Shown one piece after another: positions 60,852-64,000 of a DNA stretch of 64,000 nucleotides (position 1 is its first letter; each line of letters begins with the position of its first letter). Both the position numbers and the translations under genes were made by a program. The notes under the pieces are model-generated. The model did no database searches. It was not told the DNA's origin and saw only the letters and a program-made list of their open reading frames with translations. This DNA is from an uncultured Oleiphilaceae bacterium. GTDB taxonomy: Bacteria; Pseudomonadota; Gammaproteobacteria; Pseudomonadales; Oleiphilaceae. The stretch spans positions 176,645-240,644 of the forward strand of contig CAJXUY010000005.1 of assembly GCA_913060665.1 (NCBI GenBank), read 5' to 3'.

Positions 60852-62306
60852 ATGCACAATAAAACAGTAGCCGAACTTTCAAAGGGGCTAGCCGCCGGAT
60901 CATTTTCCAGCGTCGAACTAACCCAGCATTTCTTAACTCGCATTGCACAACAAGACCCTGCCCTTAATAGCTTCATTACTGTGTGTAATGATGAGGCATT
61001 GGCTGACGCTAAAGCCGCAGATGCTAAAATTGCATCCGGCAGCGCTAGCCCCTGGACCGGCATTCCTTTTGCGCACAAAGATATTTTTTGTACACAAGGG
61101 GTCAAGACTAGTTGCGGCTCTAAAATGCTTGATAACTTTATTCCCCCTTATGATTCAACCGTGACCCGCAATTTTAAACAGCAAGGTGCTGTTTGCCTGG
61201 GTAAGACCAATATGGACGAATTCGCAATGGGCTCCTCAAATGAGTCCAGTTACTATGGTCGCGTAGTAAACCCTTGGGGTGAGAATCTAGTTCCCGGAGG
61301 CTCATCCGGAGGCTCTGCCGCAGCAGTCGCCGCCAGATTAACCCCTGCCGCTACCGCAACCGATACAGGCGGTTCCATTCGCCAGCCTGCCGCTCTATGC
61401 GGTGTTACTGGCCTGAAGCCGACTTACGGCCGAGTATCAAGATACGGCATGATTGCGTTCGCATCTAGCCTCGATCAAGGCGGACCTATCGCAAGAACAG
61501 CTGAAGATGCGGCAATGATGCTCAATGTCATGGCAAGCTATGACGACAAAGATTCAACATGCATCGAAAGAGATGTGCCAGACTACACTTCTACGCTAAA
61601 CAATAGCATTGAAGGCCTAAACATCGGACTGCCAAAAGAATTCTTTTCAGACCATCTTAATGCCAACATGCAGCAGCAAGTTGAAAACGCCGTTAAAGAA
61701 CTTGAAAAGCTAGGCGCAAATATAAAAGAAATCACGCTTCCTCATACAGAGCTCTCAGTGCCGGCCTATTACGTTATTGCCCCTGCAGAATGTTCAGCAA
61801 ACCTATCGCGCTTCGACGGCGTACGATACGGGCATCGCTGTGCAGACCCAAAGGATCTTGAAGATCTATATTGCAGAAGCCGGACCGAGGGATTTGGTGA
61901 CGAAGTCAAACGCCGTATTATGGTCGGCGCCTACGCGCTGTCAGCAGGCTATTACGACGCCTATTATCGCAAGGCTCAGCAGGTTCGAAGACTCATCAAA
62001 AATGATTTTACCGCTGCATTTAATGATGTAGATTTAATAGTTGGACCTACCTCTCCAACACCAGCCTTTGGATTTAACTCAAAAGGTGACGACCCGGTAA
62101 AGATGTACCTTGAAGACATATTCACTATCTCAACAAACCTAGCAGGCTTGCCAGGCATGTCGATCCCGGGAGGGATGATCGATAACCTTCCTGTTGGCTT
62201 GCAGTTGATTGGTAATTATTTTGATGAAGCACGCTTACTTAACGTTTCTCATCAATTCCAGCAAGCAACAGACTGGCACACTAAAACCCCCAAAGGTTTT
62301 GAGTAA
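60852..62306 (+). CDS. gatA: Asp/Glu-tRNA amidotransferase subunit A
   Basis: 484 residues, amidase signature family. The Ser-cisSer-Lys triad is at K76 (FAHKDIF), S151 ([13 protein letters not shown]) and S175 ([12 protein letters not shown]), each three residues before the S. aureus numbers. It frees ammonia from glutamine and passes it to GatB. It stands 98 bases after gatC and 105 before gatB. Confidence 0.98.
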   Translation: MHNKTVAELSKGLAAGSFSSVELTQHFLTRIAQQDPALNSFITVCNDEALADAKAADAKIASGSASPWTGIPFAHKDIFCTQGVKTSCGSKMLDNFIPPYDSTVTRNFKQQGAVCLGKTNMDEFAMGSSNESSYYGRVVNPWGENLVPGGSSGGSAAAVAARLTPAATATDTGGSIRQPAALCGVTGLKPTYGRVSRYGMIAFASSLDQGGPIARTAEDAAMMLNVMASYDDKDSTCIERDVPDYTSTLNNSIEGLNIGLPKEFFSDHLNANMQQQVENAVKELEKLGANIKEITLPHTELSVPAYYVIAPAECSANLSRFDGVRYGHRCADPKDLEDLYCRSRTEGFGDEVKRRIMVGAYALSAGYYDAYYRKAQQVRRLIKNDFTAAFNDVDLIVGPTSPTPAFGFNSKGDDPVKMYLEDIFTISTNLAGLPGMSIPGGMIDNLPVGLQLIGNYFDEARLLNVSHQFQQATDWHTKTPKGFE

Positions 62307-62411
62307 TCCAGCCCTAAGGGTAACAACAAATAAGTGCCTTCAAGGCCCCAAATTAGCGACTCACCTGCCTAGCTTTATTAGGCAGGACTCATGAGCAAAG
62401 AGGTTTATAGT

Positions 62412-63860
62412 ATGCAATGGGAAACAGTGATCGGACTAGAGATCCACGCTCAACTCACCACCCAGTCAAAAATATTTTCTGGCTCTAGCACCGCTTTTGG
62501 AGCTGAGCCTAACACTCAAGCATCCGCGGTAGATTTAGCAATGCCCGGAACCTTGCCCGTGCCAAACGAGCAATCATTTCAAAAAGCTATTATGTTTGGT
62601 CTGGCAATTGACGCAGACATCAATAAGCGCTCTGTCTTCGATCGGAAGAACTACTTTTACCCCGACCTACCAAAAGGGTATCAAACCACTCAACTAGACC
62701 ACCCCATCGTTGGCGCAGGCCATGTCGAGATCCAATTAAAAGATGGCAGCAAAAAGAACATTAGAATCCATCACGCCCACCTTGAGGAAGATGCAGGCAA
62801 GTCTCTGCATGAAGATTTTCATGGAATGTCAGGGATCGATTTAAACCGTGCCGGCACACCGCTCATTGAAATAGTGACCGAACCCGATATGAGCAATGCT
62901 GAAGAAGCTGTCGCGTTTGCACGCAAACTCCATGGATTGGTTTCATCCATAGGCATCTGTGACGGCGAAATGTCACAAGGCTCGCTACGCTTTGACGTTA
63001 ATATTTCAGTTCGCCCTAAAGGCGAAGAAAAGCTCGGCACTCGAACCGAAACAAAAAATCTTAACTCATTCCGCTTTATGGAGAAAGCCATCAAGCTGGA
63101 AGTAGAGCGTCAAATTGAATTAATTGAAGATGGCGGTGAAGTCAGGCAAGAGACCCGCCTCTATGATGGCGACAAAGATATTTCTCGCTCAATGAGAAGT
63201 AAAGAAGAGGCCAACGACTATCGCTATTTTCCATGCCCTGATCTTCTACCGGTTGTATTTGATGACGACTACATTGAAGCGGTTCGGGCGACCCTACCCG
63301 AACTACCAGACGCTCGGCAAGAACGCTTTATCACTGATTTTGGGTTATCTGAATATGACGCAGCAATTCTCAGCACTGACATTGGAACCGCTAATTTTTT
63401 CGAGGCAACCCTCAATATCTGCAAAGATGCCAAGCTAGCCGCCAACTGGGTTACGGGTGAATTGTCTGCACGCCTTAACAGCGAAGAAAAAAGTATTACC
63501 AGCATTAAACTGCAAGCTGAACAACTGGGTACACTGATCAGCCGCATCAAAGATGGCACTATTTCGTCATCTGGAGCGAAAAAGGTGTTTGATGTATTAT
63601 GGTCTGGTGAAGACAATAATGTCGATAACATTATCGACAGCAAAGGCTTAAAGCAAGTATCCGATACAGGCGCTCTTGAGAAGATTGTCGATGAAGTCCT
63701 AGACAACATGCCTGATCAAATAGCGCAATATAAAGCAGCAGACGATAAGAAACGCAAAAAGTTAATGGGTGGTTTTATGGGGCCGCTAATGAAAGCTTCT
63801 AAAGGGCAAGGGAACCCTAAGCTGTTTAATCAGATCTTGGCAAAAAAATTAGCTGACTAG
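62412..63860 (+). CDS. gatB: Asp/Glu-tRNA amidotransferase subunit B
   Basis: 482 residues from ATG 62412 ([15 protein letters not shown]), the normal start of the family, with AGAGG nine bases before; an ATG seven codons upstream is less likely. The kinase-like part has [44 protein letters not shown] and [11 protein letters not shown]; the C-terminal YqeY-like domain has [16 protein letters not shown]. GatB activates the carboxylate of misacylated Glu-tRNA(Gln) or Asp-tRNA(Asn) with ATP. It is followed by a REP-like element. Confidence 0.98.
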   Translation: MQWETVIGLEIHAQLTTQSKIFSGSSTAFGAEPNTQASAVDLAMPGTLPVPNEQSFQKAIMFGLAIDADINKRSVFDRKNYFYPDLPKGYQTTQLDHPIVGAGHVEIQLKDGSKKNIRIHHAHLEEDAGKSLHEDFHGMSGIDLNRAGTPLIEIVTEPDMSNAEEAVAFARKLHGLVSSIGICDGEMSQGSLRFDVNISVRPKGEEKLGTRTETKNLNSFRFMEKAIKLEVERQIELIEDGGEVRQETRLYDGDKDISRSMRSKEEANDYRYFPCPDLLPVVFDDDYIEAVRATLPELPDARQERFITDFGLSEYDAAILSTDIGTANFFEATLNICKDAKLAANWVTGELSARLNSEEKSITSIKLQAEQLGTLISRIKDGTISSSGAKKVFDVLWSGEDNNVDNIIDSKGLKQVSDTGALEKIVDEVLDNMPDQIAQYKAADDKKRKKLMGGFMGPLMKASKGQGNPKLFNQILAKKLAD

Positions 63861-63896
63861 ACTAGGTAAACTTGCCTGCTTTATATTCCAAACCTC

Positions 63897-64000
63897 GTAG
63901 CCGTGATGCAGCGAAGAGGCTGTGAAAGTATCAACAAATAAGAGACTTTTTGCCTTCAAGGCGGATTCGCAGCAAATCTGGCGTCATCACAACGGCTTTT
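63897..64000. repeat. REP-like element (copy C), truncated by the window edge
   Basis: GTAGCCGTGATGCAGCGAAG follows gatB by 36 bases and matches copies A and B. The far end, read on the minus strand, has AGCCGTTGTGATGACG and later GCGAATCCG, which looks like a diverged facing arm. The right edge cannot be set. Confidence 0.6.

Overview
The window looks like a chromosomal core region of a gammaproteobacterium of moderate GC content. Gene content and order closely recall the part of the Pseudomonas aeruginosa chromosome that carries pilABCD, mreBCD/gatCAB and mla/lpt/rpoN, but rearranged and interleaved with accessory genes. Type IV pili, Lpt/Mla envelope transport, PTS-Ntr and the DUF1302/DUF1329 pair fit a marine, possibly lipid- or hydrocarbon-using, member of the Pseudomonadales/Oceanospirillales. 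That placement is inference. I saw no rRNA, tRNA, CRISPR array, phage or insertion sequence.

Layout. 1-4756 (minus): the major pilin pilA, followed by a multi-membrane GT-C/TPR protein, a polyprenol-phosphate-type GT2, a GT4 and a partial GT2, which together look like a pilin or surface glycosylation cassette. pilA has a textbook sigma-54 promoter. 5096-12177 (plus): pilB-pilC-pilD-coaE-yacG, a HIT protein, an LrgA/LrgB-like pair and trmO. 12300-22462: a PilZ protein, a cysteine-cluster protein, a hybrid histidine kinase, an ArsR regulator overlapping a DUF3187 outer-membrane protein, a YfaZ-like protein, a large orphan lipoprotein, DUF1145, a Bax-like glucosaminidase and DUF1232. 22480-30248: a MalT-like LuxR regulator, DUF1329 and DUF1302 proteins, and a divergent thiolase. 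30331-32932: zapE, the divergent zapG/yhcB, and a Nif3-like gene.

32967-40019 (minus) reads mlaFEDCB-ibaG-murA-hisG-hisD. Facing away from it, 40221-50391 (plus) reads a yrbG-like exchanger gene, kdsD, lptC-lptA-lptB, rpoN-hpf-ptsN-rapZ-ptsO, mgtE and darP. These two arms hold LPS export (Lpt), phospholipid retrograde transport (Mla), the first committed step of peptidoglycan synthesis (MurA), the sigma-54 factor and nitrogen-PTS regulators. The RpoN made here would read the sigma-54 promoter found upstream of pilA in the same window. 50473-60051 (minus) holds mreB-mreC-mreD-maf-rng-yhdP-nitrilase (cell shape and envelope), and 60466-63860 (plus) holds gatC-gatA-gatB (tRNA-dependent amidation).

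Most notable points: mreC appears to start at a rare ATT codon with an ideal ribosome binding site; GTAG-headed, REP-like imperfect palindromes occur at three places and supply the stop codons of trmO and zapE; kdsC is missing from between kdsD and lptC; and the pilin gene is linked to a set of glycosyltransferases behind an intrinsic terminator.
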